A stretch of DNA of 64,000 nucleotides from Atriophallophorus winterbourni. Lineage: Eukaryota > Platyhelminthes > Trematoda > Plagiorchiida > Microphallidae. Positions 21,801-32,200 of this stretch are shown here, in pieces (position 1 is the first letter of the stretch; every line of letters begins with the position of its first letter). Made by a program: the position numbers and the translations under genes. The stretch spans positions 62,001-126,000 of the forward strand of contig JACCGJ010020169.1 in assembly GCA_013407085.1 (NCBI GenBank), in the 5' to 3' direction. The notes beneath the pieces are model-generated. The model saw nothing but the letters and a program-made list of their open reading frames with translations, was not told where the DNA came from and ran no database searches.

Positions 21801-24382
21801 TTGGGATTTGCGTCATTCCAGTCTGCTGCCTCTGCAAACGCGCGTTAAAGCTTGAAACATTAAACAGTGAGTTTTTGCTTACATTATCAATAACGTCACG
21901 CGCTTTATTGACTTTGATGTGATGTTAATGTATAGTGCATTCCTAATGTATTATTGCCCATTCAGTAAAAATGGAGGCCTTTTCTTGTCTTAGTATTTGA
22001 TATGATTTTAGCATTCATGTTGCTGGTTGAAATACATAGACTTGTTTGATAATCATCAGATTACTTGTATGTAAAACTAACCAAGATTATTTTCGAATTG
22101 CATGGGAATTCACGAATAGGGATATTGTTCAGACATGACTCGTTTAATCGGTAGGAGTTGCGTCATTCCAGTCTGCTGCATCTTTAAACGCGCGTTTCAG
22201 CTTGGAACATTCAACGGTGAGTTCTTGCTCACATCATCAAAAACGTCAAATGGTTTATTAGCATTGATTTGATGTTAAAGTATAGTGCATTCCTAATGTA
22301 TTATTGCCCGTTCAGTTAACATGAAGACTTTATTTTTGTCTTAATATTTGGTATGCTTTAAGCATTCATGGTGCTAGTTGCAATACGTAAACTTGATTGA
22401 TAATCATCAAATTACTTGCTAGTCAAACTAACCAAGATTATTTTCGAATTGCATGGGAATTCACGAATGGCGATATTGCTCACACCGGACTCGTTTAAAC
22501 GTAATAGTTGCGTAATTCCAGTCTGCTGCATCTTCAAACTCGCGCGTTTTAGCTTGAAACGTTCAACGGTGAGTTCTTGCTTAGATAATCAAAAACGTCA
22601 AACAGTTTATTGGCATTAATTTGATGTTAATGAATATTGCATTCCTAATGTAATATTTCCCATTCAGTTAACATGAAGACTTTATTCTTGTTTTAGTATT
22701 TCATATGATTTTAGCATTCATGTTGCTGGTTAAAATACATAGACTTGTTTGATAATCATCAGATTACTTGTATGTATAACTAACCAAGATTATTTTCGAA
22801 TTGCATGGGAATTCACGAATGGCGATATTGCTCACACCGGACTCGTTTAAACGTAAGAGTTGCGTAATTCCAGTCTGCTGCATCTTCAAACTCGCGCGTT
22901 TTCGCTTGAAACGTTCAACGGTGAGTTCTTGCTTAGATAATCAAAAACGTCAAACGGTTTATTAGCATTGATTTGATGTTAATGAATATTGCATTCCTAA
23001 TGTATTATTGCCCATTCAGTTAACATGAATACTTTATTTTTGTCTAGGTATTTGGTATGCTTTAAGCATTCATGGTGCTGGTTGCAATACGTAGACTTGT
23101 TTGATAATCATCAAATTACTTGTTAGTAAAACTAACCAAGATTATTTTCGAATTGCATGGGAATTCACGAATGGCGATATTGCTCACACCGGACTCGTTT
23201 AAACGTGAGAGTTGCGTAATTCCAGTCTGCTGCATCTTCAAACTCGCGCGTTTTAGCTTGAAACGTTCAACGGTGAGTTCTTGCTTAGATAATCAAAAAC
23301 GTCAAACAGTTTATTGGCATTAATTTGATGTTAATGAATATTGCATTCCTAATGTAATATTTCCCATTCAGTTAACATGAAGACTTTATTCTTGTTTTAG
23401 TATTTCATATGATTTTAGCATTCATGTTGCTGGTTAAAATACATAGACTTGTTTGATAATCATCAGATTACTTGTATGTATAACTAACCAAGATTATTTT
23501 TGAATTGCATGGGAATTCACGAATAGGGATATTGTTCAGACATGACTCGTTTAATCGGTAGGAGTTGCGTCATTCCAGTCTGCTGCATCTTCAAACGCGC
23601 GTTTCAGCTTGGAACATTCAACGATGAGTTCTTGCTCACATCATCAAAAACGTCAAATGGTTTATTAGCATTGATTTGATGTTAAAGTATAGTGCATTCT
23701 TAATGTATTATTGCCCATTCAGTTAACATGAAGACGTTATTTTCGTCTTAGTATTTGGTATGCTTTAGGCATTCATGGTGCTGGTTGCAATACGTAGACT
23801 TGTTTGATAATCATCAAATTACTTGTTTGTAAAACTAACCAAGATTATTTTCGAATTGCATGGGAATTCACGAATGGCGATATTGCTCACACCGGACTCG
23901 TTTAAACGTAAGAGTTGCGTAATTCCAGTCTGCTGCATCGTCAAACTCGCGCGTTTTAGCTTGAAACGTTCAACGGTGAGTTCTTGCTCACGTCATCAAA
24001 AACGTCAAACGGTTTATTGGCATTGATTTGATGTTAATGAATATTGCATTCCTAATGTAATATTGCCCATTCAGTTAACATGAAGACTTTATTTTTGTTT
24101 TAGTATTTCATATGATTTTAGCATTCATGGTGCTGGTTAAAATACATAGACTTGTTTGATAATCATCAGATTACTTGTATGTATCACTAACCAAGATTAT
24201 TTTTGAATTGCATGGGAATTCACGAATAGGGATATTGTTCAGACATGACTCGTTTAATCGGTAGGAGTTGGGTCATTCCAGTCTGCTGCATCTTTAAACG
24301 CGCGTTTAGGCTTGGAACATTCAACGATGAGTTCTTGCTCACATCACCAAAAACGTCAAATGGTTTATTAGCATTGATTTGA
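12809..24382 (+). repeat. Satellite array, central block 1 (about 33 monomers)
   Basis: Tandem monomers of about 351-352 bp. Two main types mostly alternate, giving a repeat of about 703 bp. Type A has GCTCACACCGGACTCGTTT, AAACGTAAGAGTTGCGTAA, CTCGCGCGTTTTAGC and GCTTAGATAATC. Type B has GTTCAGACATGACTCG, TTTAATCGGTAGG, AACGCGCGTTTCAGC, CAACGATGAG and GCTCACATCATC. A third type with CTGCCTCTGCAAACGCGCG and AATGGAGGCC occurs near 13010-13190 (partly) and 21793-21990. Runs of two A copies occur, for example at 13282 and 13634, or 17849 and 18201. Most monomers keep one GAATTC. The recurrent 67-codon frame in A copies is not a gene. Confidence 0.95.
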
Positions 24383-24859
24383 ACACGTGCATTGTATGTA
24401 TTGAACGGACGTATATTTCGACGCTCCTACGATTTTGAATCTACTTCACTTCCGGTTTGTCGTATCTGGATATTTTATACCTTTTCGGATTCCTCTCATA
24501 ACAAGCATTGTGAACACAATATTCCTGGAGAGAAAACACGCAATTTCTAAAGAAATTCATCATTTACCTTCTGAACCAAACTGAACGCACGCGTGCATTT
24601 TTGAGTAAACTACGGAATATTCGACTGATTTTACGACTGTTCGAAAGAGCTCGAACTTCTACTTCGCTTGTCACCTTGGACCGAAAAATCGGATCCAATT
24701 TTGAGGAGCTACGCGGCTTTTTACCCATACTACACTAGGCGCGATTTTTCACTCACCTAGTTCGTTTCATCCGCTACGAAACCCGTCTACACCATACGGA
24801 CCTACACGAACACACCCACTTACCCGAACCATCGATCGATAATTTTTCGCTCCGGTGCC
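24383..24859 (+). other. LINE E 5' untranslated region
   Basis: About 477 bp before the ORF1 ATG. It aligns by eye with the 5' UTRs of K (51637-52120) and the K-like copy (59965-60442). Shared words include GAATCTACTTCA, CGTATCTGGATA, TTCGAAAGAGCTCG, ACTTCGCTTG, AAAATCGGATCCAAT and GATCGAT shortly before the ATG. Stops in all frames argue for UTR and not coding. Confidence 0.7.
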
Positions 24860-25441
24860 ATGACCTCAAAAACGAAGCCCATTGACAGCGGTCACGTGTG
24901 CAAACTTTGTCGAAAGGCCGTAAGCCGCAAAGCCCGACAGGCTAATTGTTTTGTTTGTCGTGAGAAGGTTCATATGAAGTGCGATGCTACTTTGACCGTC
25001 GATGCCCTTACTGTTATCAATGCTGACGAAATTCCAGGAGTTTGCTACATCTGTCAGACATGCAGATCTCAATCGAGAAATTTTACGAAGACAACTGTGA
25101 GCACACAGACCGACGCGGATACGAAAATTTTATGTTTAGAGAGTAGTGTACAAAGAATCGAAGGTCTGCTAAACGAGCTACTGATTGGTAAACTTGGATC
25201 TAGAGCAGATTGTGAACATCATGTCTCTTCCGCTGTTATAAAAAGGCAGCAAACCGAAAAAGATGATGACCAACCTGTACACAAGCGCCCACATAATTCG
25301 AAACACTTTTCTGACGCGAACTCCTCTGTCACTAAAACGGTTACGAAGACCAAGATGCTGGCTCATCGGGTGGTTCCGCTCAAACAATCGGTTTTAACAC
25401 CTAATGTTGCCGCCCCAAAGATCGCAAAAATCTCTCTGTAA
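24860..25441 (+). pseudogene. LINE E ORF1, PHD-like zinc finger part
   Basis: The 193 codons start at the ATG that lies just before the finger, in the same place as in LINE K. The finger reads VCKLCRKAVSRKARQANCF (Cys at residues about 14 and 17, then CFVC), KVHMKCD, CYICQTC. A short amphipathic helix (LESSVQRIEGLLNELL) may act as a coiled coil. A basic linker follows and the frame ends at TAA 25439-25441, in the sequence that encodes SVICTN in another frame. The zinc finger is standard for CR1-clade ORF1. Its binding partner is not known from sequence. Confidence 0.8.
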
Positions 25442-26187
25442 TCTGTACCAACATACAGGAGTCCAGCGAGACACTTCTGGTGAATAGACAACGATACGAC
25501 CTAGAACAATGGTCCAAACTTTTTACGTTGATGGGGTTGGATACGATAAAACCTTCAGCTGTTACACGTTTGGTTCGCCACCAAAGCTCCCCACACTCTG
25601 GCGAAGCCCGGCTACTAAAAGTAACACTAAACAGTGAGAGGGATATGGAGATTATTCTTTTGAATTCTTACTTGTTACGTGACATACCTACGTGCAATAC
25701 TCGAATCTACGCCGAGATACCCTGGTGGGAAAGAAAAGGAGGCGGAGACGTTCGTAAGAAAATCAATGAGCGCAGTCTGATCCTTCTAGGCGTTCCAGAG
25801 GCTACCAGTACAACAGAGGCCGCAAAACAACAACAACACGACTATAAACAGTGGTTATACGTTGCAGAAGCGATTGGAGCACGCGAAAGTGTTGTCGCGA
25901 ATACCTTCAGGATACCGAGGTCATCAAACTACAAAGGCGATGGACCACCCCCTTTAAAACTCACTTTCCTAACTTCTGCTATGACATCCTTTGTCAGACA
26001 AAATTGGAAAATACACAGAAAAAATATACCAAATGAGCTCAGGCTCAGCATACCGAAGGTTGCCTCCGAAACACAAGCTGCAGCGACGCCGTGCGAAGAC
26101 ACGGACAGACTGAACTCGGAATTTGTTTCAAAAAACTGCAATGGTCCGGCTCTCAGGGGGTCGGACATACAAACATCATCCGCGTAG
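25442..26187 (+). pseudogene. LINE E ORF1, two tandem alpha/beta modules
   Basis: Open from SVICTNIQES in the -1 frame relative to the zinc-finger part. Module 1: VICTNIQES, RYDLEQWSKLFTLMGL, TRLVRHQSSPHS, ARLLKVTL, RDMEIILLNSYLL, TRIYAEIPWWERK. Module 2: SLILLGVPE, QHDYKQWLYVAEAIG, ANTFRIPRSSNYKG, PPLKLTFLT, MTSFVRQNWKIHRKN, LRLSIPK. The two share the same order and several residues at matching places (V/I-PE, D-x-x-QW, R-x-x-R, PxLK/R-x-T-x). This suggests an internal duplication of an RRM-like fold, as known in other LINE ORF1 proteins. It ends past the frameshift hairpin at 26187. Confidence 0.75.
26129..26165 (+). promoter_or_regulatory. Predicted -1 ribosomal frameshift signal, LINE E
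   Basis: ORF1 codons TCA AAA AAC give AAAAAAC at 26129-26135. A 7-nt spacer TGCAATG follows, then stem GTCCGGCTC (26143-26151) with GGGTCGGAC (26157-26165) around the loop TCAGG. There are nine pairs, two of them wobbles. ORF2 is in the -1 frame and has no ATG at the start of its conserved region, so ORF2 would depend on frameshifting from ORF1. Confidence 0.8.
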
Positions 26188-28995
26188 GCTCGCTACACAC
26201 GAAAACCACTGTTAAATGCCTATACACAAATGCACAGTGCTTGCGGGACAAAATCGCTGAATTATCCCATTTTAACGCTCAGTTTTCTGCTGACATCATT
26301 GCTATTACCGAAACATGGTTCTACTATCAGGTGAATGATTGCGAGCTGTCACTTCCCAACATGATCCTACTTCGACGAGACCGTTCAAGATCAGGTGGTG
26401 GAGTTGCTTTGTATTACAACGAGCGTCTTCAATGCACAGCTGTACCTGACACAACGTTTGAGCTAGAGGACACCATGTGGTGTAGCCTTCGCTTGGAAAC
26501 TGGAGAGAACTGTATACTTGGTGTGATCTACCGCTCGCCAACTCTTCCGATGCCCACAATGAAACGTTGTTACAAATGATGCGCAACGCTGGAAACCTTA
26601 GAGGATGCCAATTGTTAATAATGGGTGATTTTAACCTCCCACATCTCTACACCAAAAGTGTGCATACCCAGCAATCCCTTGAGTACAAATTCCGTGAGAT
26701 TATCACTTTCACTCCCCTATACAACCATGTCCGTTCATTCACTCGACAAAGGGGACTCAATGAACCATCAATTCTGGATCTGGTTTTAACCTCCGAAGCA
26801 ACAGCAGTGGAGTCAGTGCAGTATCATAGTCCTTTGGGGCTAAGTGACCATCTTGTGTTGTCCTTCGAATTCGGGTGCAACGCCCGAAGGGCGTCGGGCG
26901 ACGTTAAGTTCATCAGGAGAGTCGATTACTTCGGCCTTCGCGGTGCCATTACGATTATGGAGGAAAAACATCTCGATCTTACGAATGCAGATACTCATTG
27001 TTCTAGTCTGTTAAGTTATATCGGTACAAAACTAGACGAAAATTCTACCTGTGTTCCCAAAAGGAAATCAAGAACATGTTGCTTCAAACTCCGAAGCCGC
27101 ACTCGGAAGTGGATAGCCATGCGAAATTCCGCATGGGCTGCACATAAAATAACACCAACAGACGCATCTTGGGAACACTTTCGTAGTTTTCGTAACAAGG
27201 TGACGTCCCTAATTCGAGAAGACAAGCAATATCACCATTGTAAGCTGATCGACCAGATGGAACGACATCCTAAGTTGCTGTACACCATCGTAAACACCGC
27301 GACCAAGGTTAAACCAGGTGTATTTCCTATCGAGACAGAGAACGGACTGACTGATAATGTCAAGGATACAGCTGATGCCCTAATATCATTCTATGCGCAA
27401 GTATTTTGTCCAAAGAACGTGTCAACGCTGACGTCTTTGCCGCACCCACTACAAGTCGGATGCCTTAGCAACATCGAGGTAAATCCTACGGTTGTGCGAA
27501 AGCATCTACGCCGGCTGAACGTTCGCAAATCACCAGGAGAGGATGGAATAACACCCGCTGTTCTGGAGTCATGCGAGCTGGAGCTCTGTGGCCCACTAAG
27601 TGGTCTATTCAGGCACTCATTGAATACGGGAACCGTACCAACTCAATGGAAAACCGGTGTTATCACACCAATCTACAAAGGGGGCAATCGTTCTGATCCG
27701 GCGAATTACCGCCCCGTGACGCTTCTTTCAGCGGTTTCTAAAATTTTGGAACGCCTGGTGTGTGAACGACTTGTTGAACATCTCGAAAACCATCAGCTAA
27801 TAACTTTCACACAACACGGATTTAGGAAAACATATTCATGCCTGTCTAACTTGCTCACGACTCTAAATGACTGGACGCAAGCACTAGACCAAGGGTGTTC
27901 CGTCCATGCCGGTTACTTAGATATATCTAAAGCATTCGACAGAGTGAATCACTCCTTACTGCTTCAGAAGCTGCAGAATGTTGGCGTCATCGGAAACCTA
28001 CTAACATGGTTCACAAGTTACCTGTCTGGACGCAAAGTAAAAGTCAGAATAGATGGTGAAACTTCTCGAACAATTGAAGCCACGAGCGGAGTCCCTCAGG
28101 TTTCGGTTCTCGGTCCGATACTGTTTCTCTTATTTATAAACGATCTACCGAACTTACTAGCATGTAAGCTTGTTTTATTCGCAGACGACGTAAAAATCTG
28201 GACGAAGGTCAACTCTATCGAGGACTGTCAAGTTCTGCAAGGAGATTTGAATAAACTGCACCAGTGGTCAATCCAAAACAAACTGCCATTTAATTTCCGC
28301 AAGTGCAAAATGTTGCAAGTCGGAAAACCTTTTCCCTTTCCCTATACACTTGGCAGCCACCCGCTTGAATGGAGTACATCACAAAAAGATCTCGTAATCT
28401 TGGTGTCTGGCACTTTGAAGAACAGCCTACAGTGCGAAGCCGTCTACAAGCGTGCGTGCAGCTTGCTAGGTTTACTGAACACTGCATTTTCTGGACGTTT
28501 CCCACCACACTCACTCGTGAAATTACTAACCTTACTCATCCTGTCGTCTATGACTACGCTGTACAAGCTTGGACCCCATGGATGGAAAAAAAAATCTCGC
28601 TCCTCGAACGAATTTATCACAAGGCAACCAAAATTGTTACCGGATTGAATAATTTACCCTTTGAGCAGCGACTGACCAGACTTGAACTGTGCACCCTCGA
28701 GCGCAGACGTATCCTACACGACCTCACTCTGACATATCGAATCATCTACGCGAAATCCCACCCTCTCAAACACCTCTTAAAGTTTCGTTCCGTTGTTCCC
28801 ACACGCAGCCACCCTTTGACCCTTCAAATCCCTCACTCACGATTGAATTGTCGTCGTCACTTCTTCGCTGTTCGTGTATGCTTCCTGTGGAATAGCTTGC
28901 CGATAGATATTGTTACCTCATCGAACGAGCACATCTTTAAACAAAGGTTACGAAAACTTATGTTGAGAACTACTGCGTTGGCCCCTACCTATTGA
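26136..28995 (+). pseudogene. LINE E ORF2, endonuclease-RT, two frameshifts
   Basis: The endonuclease (to about 26575) has CLYTNAQCL, ITETWF, RSGGGVALYYNERL and GVIYRSP. After a frameshift near 26567-26579 come LLIMGDFNLPHL, SILDLVLT, GLSDHLVL, SRTRKWIAMRNSAW, RKSPGEDGITPAVL, WKTGVITPIYKGG, HGFRKTYSCLSNLL, GYLDISKAFDRVNH, TSGVPQVSVLGPILFLLFINDL and VLFADDVKIW. The invariant Gly of PQGS is Val here (28099-28101), which should harm RT activity. A second frameshift at about 28520 leads to YAVQAWTPWMEKKISLLERIYHKAT and CRRHFFAVRVCFLWNSLP, ending at 28995. Confidence 0.88.
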
Positions 28996-29216
28996 TGTCT
29001 ATAAAATTTTAACGCAGGGAACTACCGTCCATCCAAAGATTCTTTTCCCTCAGTCTGTGTTGCCATTGAGGATTATTTTTGCTCCACCTATGAAGAACAT
29101 GGAGACGATCATACAAGTAACGATTTTTTTTATATATTTTTTTATACGTATATACTATGGTATTGTACAGCAATTTGCTTTTTTAACCATAAATCTTGAA
29201 TCTTGAATCTTGAATC
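28996..29216 (+). other. LINE E 3' UTR with terminal stem-loop and tail
   Basis: The last 60 bp hold TATGGT (29156-29161) pairing with ACCATA (29186-29191), with an inner AGC/GCT hairpin. AATCTTGAATCTTGAATCTT and GAATC follow at the exact 3' boundary. Related LINEs are known to use a 3' stem-loop plus short repeats for recognition by their RT, so this is probably the binding site. The rest of the UTR shows nothing recognisable. Confidence 0.7.
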
Positions 29217-32200
29217 ATGTTAAAGTATAGTGCATTCCTAATGTATTATAGCCCATTCAGTTAACATGAATACTTTATTTTTGTCTTAATATTTGGTATG
29301 CTTTAAGCATTCATGGTGCTGGTTGCAATACGTAGACTTGTTTGATAATCATCAGATTACTTGTATGTATCACTAACCAAGATTATTTTTGAATTGCATG
29401 GGAATTCACGAATAGGGATATTGTTCAGACATGACTCGTTTAATCGGTAGGAGTTGCGTCATTCCAGTCTGCTGCATCTTTAAACGCGCGTTTCAGCTTG
29501 GAACATTCAACGATGAGTTCTTGCTCACATCATCAAAAACGTCAAATGGTTTATTAGCATTGATTTGATGTTAAAGTATAGTGCATTCTTAATGTATTAT
29601 TGCCCATTCAGTTAACATGAAGACTTTATTTTTGTCTTAGTATTTGGTATGCTTTAAGCATTCATGGTGCTGGTTGCAATACGTAGACTTGATTGATAAT
29701 CATCAAATTACTTGCTAGTAAAACTAACCAAGATTATTTTCGAATTGCATGGGAATTCACGAATGGCGATATTGCTCACACCGGACTCGTTTAAACGTAA
29801 GAGTTGCGTAATTCCAGTCTGCTGCATCGTAAAACTCGCGTGTTTTAGCTTGGAACGTTCAACGGTGAGTTCTTGCTTAGATAATCAAAAACGTCAAACG
29901 GTTTATTGGCATTGACTTGATGTTAATGAATAGTGCATTCCTAATGTAATATTGCCCATTCAGTTAACATGAAGACTTTATTCTTGCCTTAGTATTTCAT
30001 ATGATTTTAGCATTCATGGTGCTGGTTAAAATACATAGACTTGTTTGATAATCATCAGATTACTTGTATGTATCACTAACCAAGATTATTTTTGAATTGC
30101 ATGGGAATTCACGAATAGGGATATTGTTCAGACATGACTCGTTTAATCGGTAGGAGTTGCGTCATTCCAGTCTGCTGCATCTTTAAACGCGCGTTTCAGC
30201 TTGGAACATTCAACGATGAGTTCTTGCTCACATCATCAAAAACGTCAAATGGTTTATTAGCATTGATTTGATGTTAAAGTATAGTGCATTCCTAATGTAT
30301 TATTGCCCATTCAGTTAACATGAAGACTTTATTTTTGTCTTAATATTTGGTATGCTTTAAGCATTCATGGTGCTGGTTGCAATACGTAGACTTGATTGAT
30401 AATCATCAAATTACTTGCTAGTAAAACTAACCAAGATTATTTTCGAATTGCATGGGAATTCACGAATGGCGATATTGCTCACACCGGACTCGTTTAAACG
30501 TAAGAGTTGCGTAATTCCAGTCTGCTGCATCTTCAAACTCGCGCGTTTTAGCTTGAAACGTTCAACGGTGAGTTCTTGCTTAGATAATCAAAAACGTCAA
30601 ACGGTTTATTGGCATTGATTTGATGTTAATGAATATTGCATTCCTAATGTAATATTGCCCATTCAGTTAACATGAAGACTTTATTCTTGTCTTAGTATTT
30701 CATATGATTTTAGCATTCATGTTGCTGGTTAAAATACATAGACTTGTTTGATAATCATCAGATTACTTGTATGTATAACTAACCAAGATTATTTTTGAAT
30801 TGAATGGGAATTCACGAATAGGGATATTGTTCAGACATGACTCGTTTAATCGGTAGGAGTTGCGTCATTCCAGTCTGCTGCATCTTTAAACGCGCGTTTC
30901 AGCTTGGAACATTCAACGGTGAGTTTCCCTTGCTTAGATATCAAAAACGTCACACGGTTTATTTGGCATGACTTGATGTTACTAGATATTGGCATTCCTA
31001 ATGTAATAGCCCAGTCAGTTAACATGAAGACTTTAGGCTTGTCTTAGTTTTCATATGATTTTTAGTCATCATGTTGCTGGTTAAAATACATAGACTTGTT
31101 TGATAATCATCAGATTACTTGTATGTATAACTAACCAAGATTATTTTTGAATTGCATGGGAATTCACGAATAGGGATATTGTTCAGACATGACTCGTTTA
31201 ATCGGTAGGAGTTGCGTCATTCCAGTCTGCTTCATCTTTAAACGCGCGTTTCAGCTTGGAACATTCAACGATGAGATCTTGCTCACATCATCAAAAACGT
31301 CAAATGGTTTATTAGCATTGATTTGATGTTAATGTATAGTGCATTCCTAATGTATTATAGCCCATTCAGTTAACATGAAGACTTTATTTTTGTCTTAGTA
31401 TTTGGTATGCTTTAAGCATTCATGGTGCTGGTTGCAATACGTAGACTTGTTTGATAATCATCAAATTACTTGTTAGTAAAACTAACCAAGATTATTTTCG
31501 AATTGCATGGGAATTCACGAATGGCGATATTGCTCACACTGGACTCGTTTAAACGTAAGAGTTGCGTAATTCCAGTCTGCTGCATCTTCAAACTCGCGCG
31601 ATTTAGCTTGAAACGTTCAACGGTGAGTTCTTGCTTAGATAATCAAAAACGTCAAACGGTTTATTGGTTTGATTTGATGTTAATGAATATTGCATTCCTA
31701 ATGTAATATTGCCCATTCGGTTAACATGAAGACTTTATTCTTGTCTTAGTATTTCATATGATTTTAGCATTCATGGTGCTGGTTAAAATACAAAGACTTG
31801 TTTGATAATCATCAGATTACTTGTATGTATCACTAACCAAGATTATTTTTGAATTGCATGGGAATTCACGAATAGGGATATTGTTCAGACATGACTCGTT
31901 TAATCGGTAGGAGTTGCGTCATTCCAGTCTGCTGCATCTTCAAACGCGCGTTTCAGCTTGGAACATTCAACGATGAGATCTTGCTCACATCATCAAAAAC
32001 GTCAAATGGTTTATTAGCATTGATTTGATGTTAAAGTATAGTGCATTCCTAATGTATTATAGCCCATTCAGTTAACATGAAGACTTTATTTTTGTCTTAG
32101 TATTTTGTATGCTTTAAGCATTCATGGTGCTGGTTGCAATACGTAGACTTGTTTGATAATCATCAAATTACTTGTTAGTAAAACTAACCAAGATTATTTT

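Larger units (their letters stand above)
24383..29216 (+). mobile_element. CR1-like LINE E, full length, inserted in satellite
   Basis: A 4,834-bp element with precise junctions. The satellite reads GATTTGA before it and ATGTTAAAG after it, where the intact satellite has GATTTGATGTTAAAG, so there is no target duplication beyond one possible A. The 5' UTR resembles that of LINE K, so the start is probably the true 5' end. It holds ORF1 (two frames), the -1 frameshift signal, ORF2 (three frames) and a 3' stem-loop with three TTGAATC units. This is the best copy in the window for the full organisation of the family. Confidence 0.9.

Noticed and set aside
24000..24020. GGTGAGT words in each monomer as 5' splice sites
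   Set aside because: Present in every monomer by descent. No matching acceptor or exon structure was found.
12809..24382. Possible CRISPR-like array
   Set aside because: Monomers of about 351 bp are contiguous with no unique spacers. This is a eukaryotic satellite.
25420..25445. Second programmed frameshift inside ORF1 (GCAAAAATC in LINE E)
   Set aside because: GCAAAAATC does not give an X XXY YYZ heptamer in the ORF1 frame. LINE A has no A run there, LINE K shifts in the other direction, and B and G are in frame.
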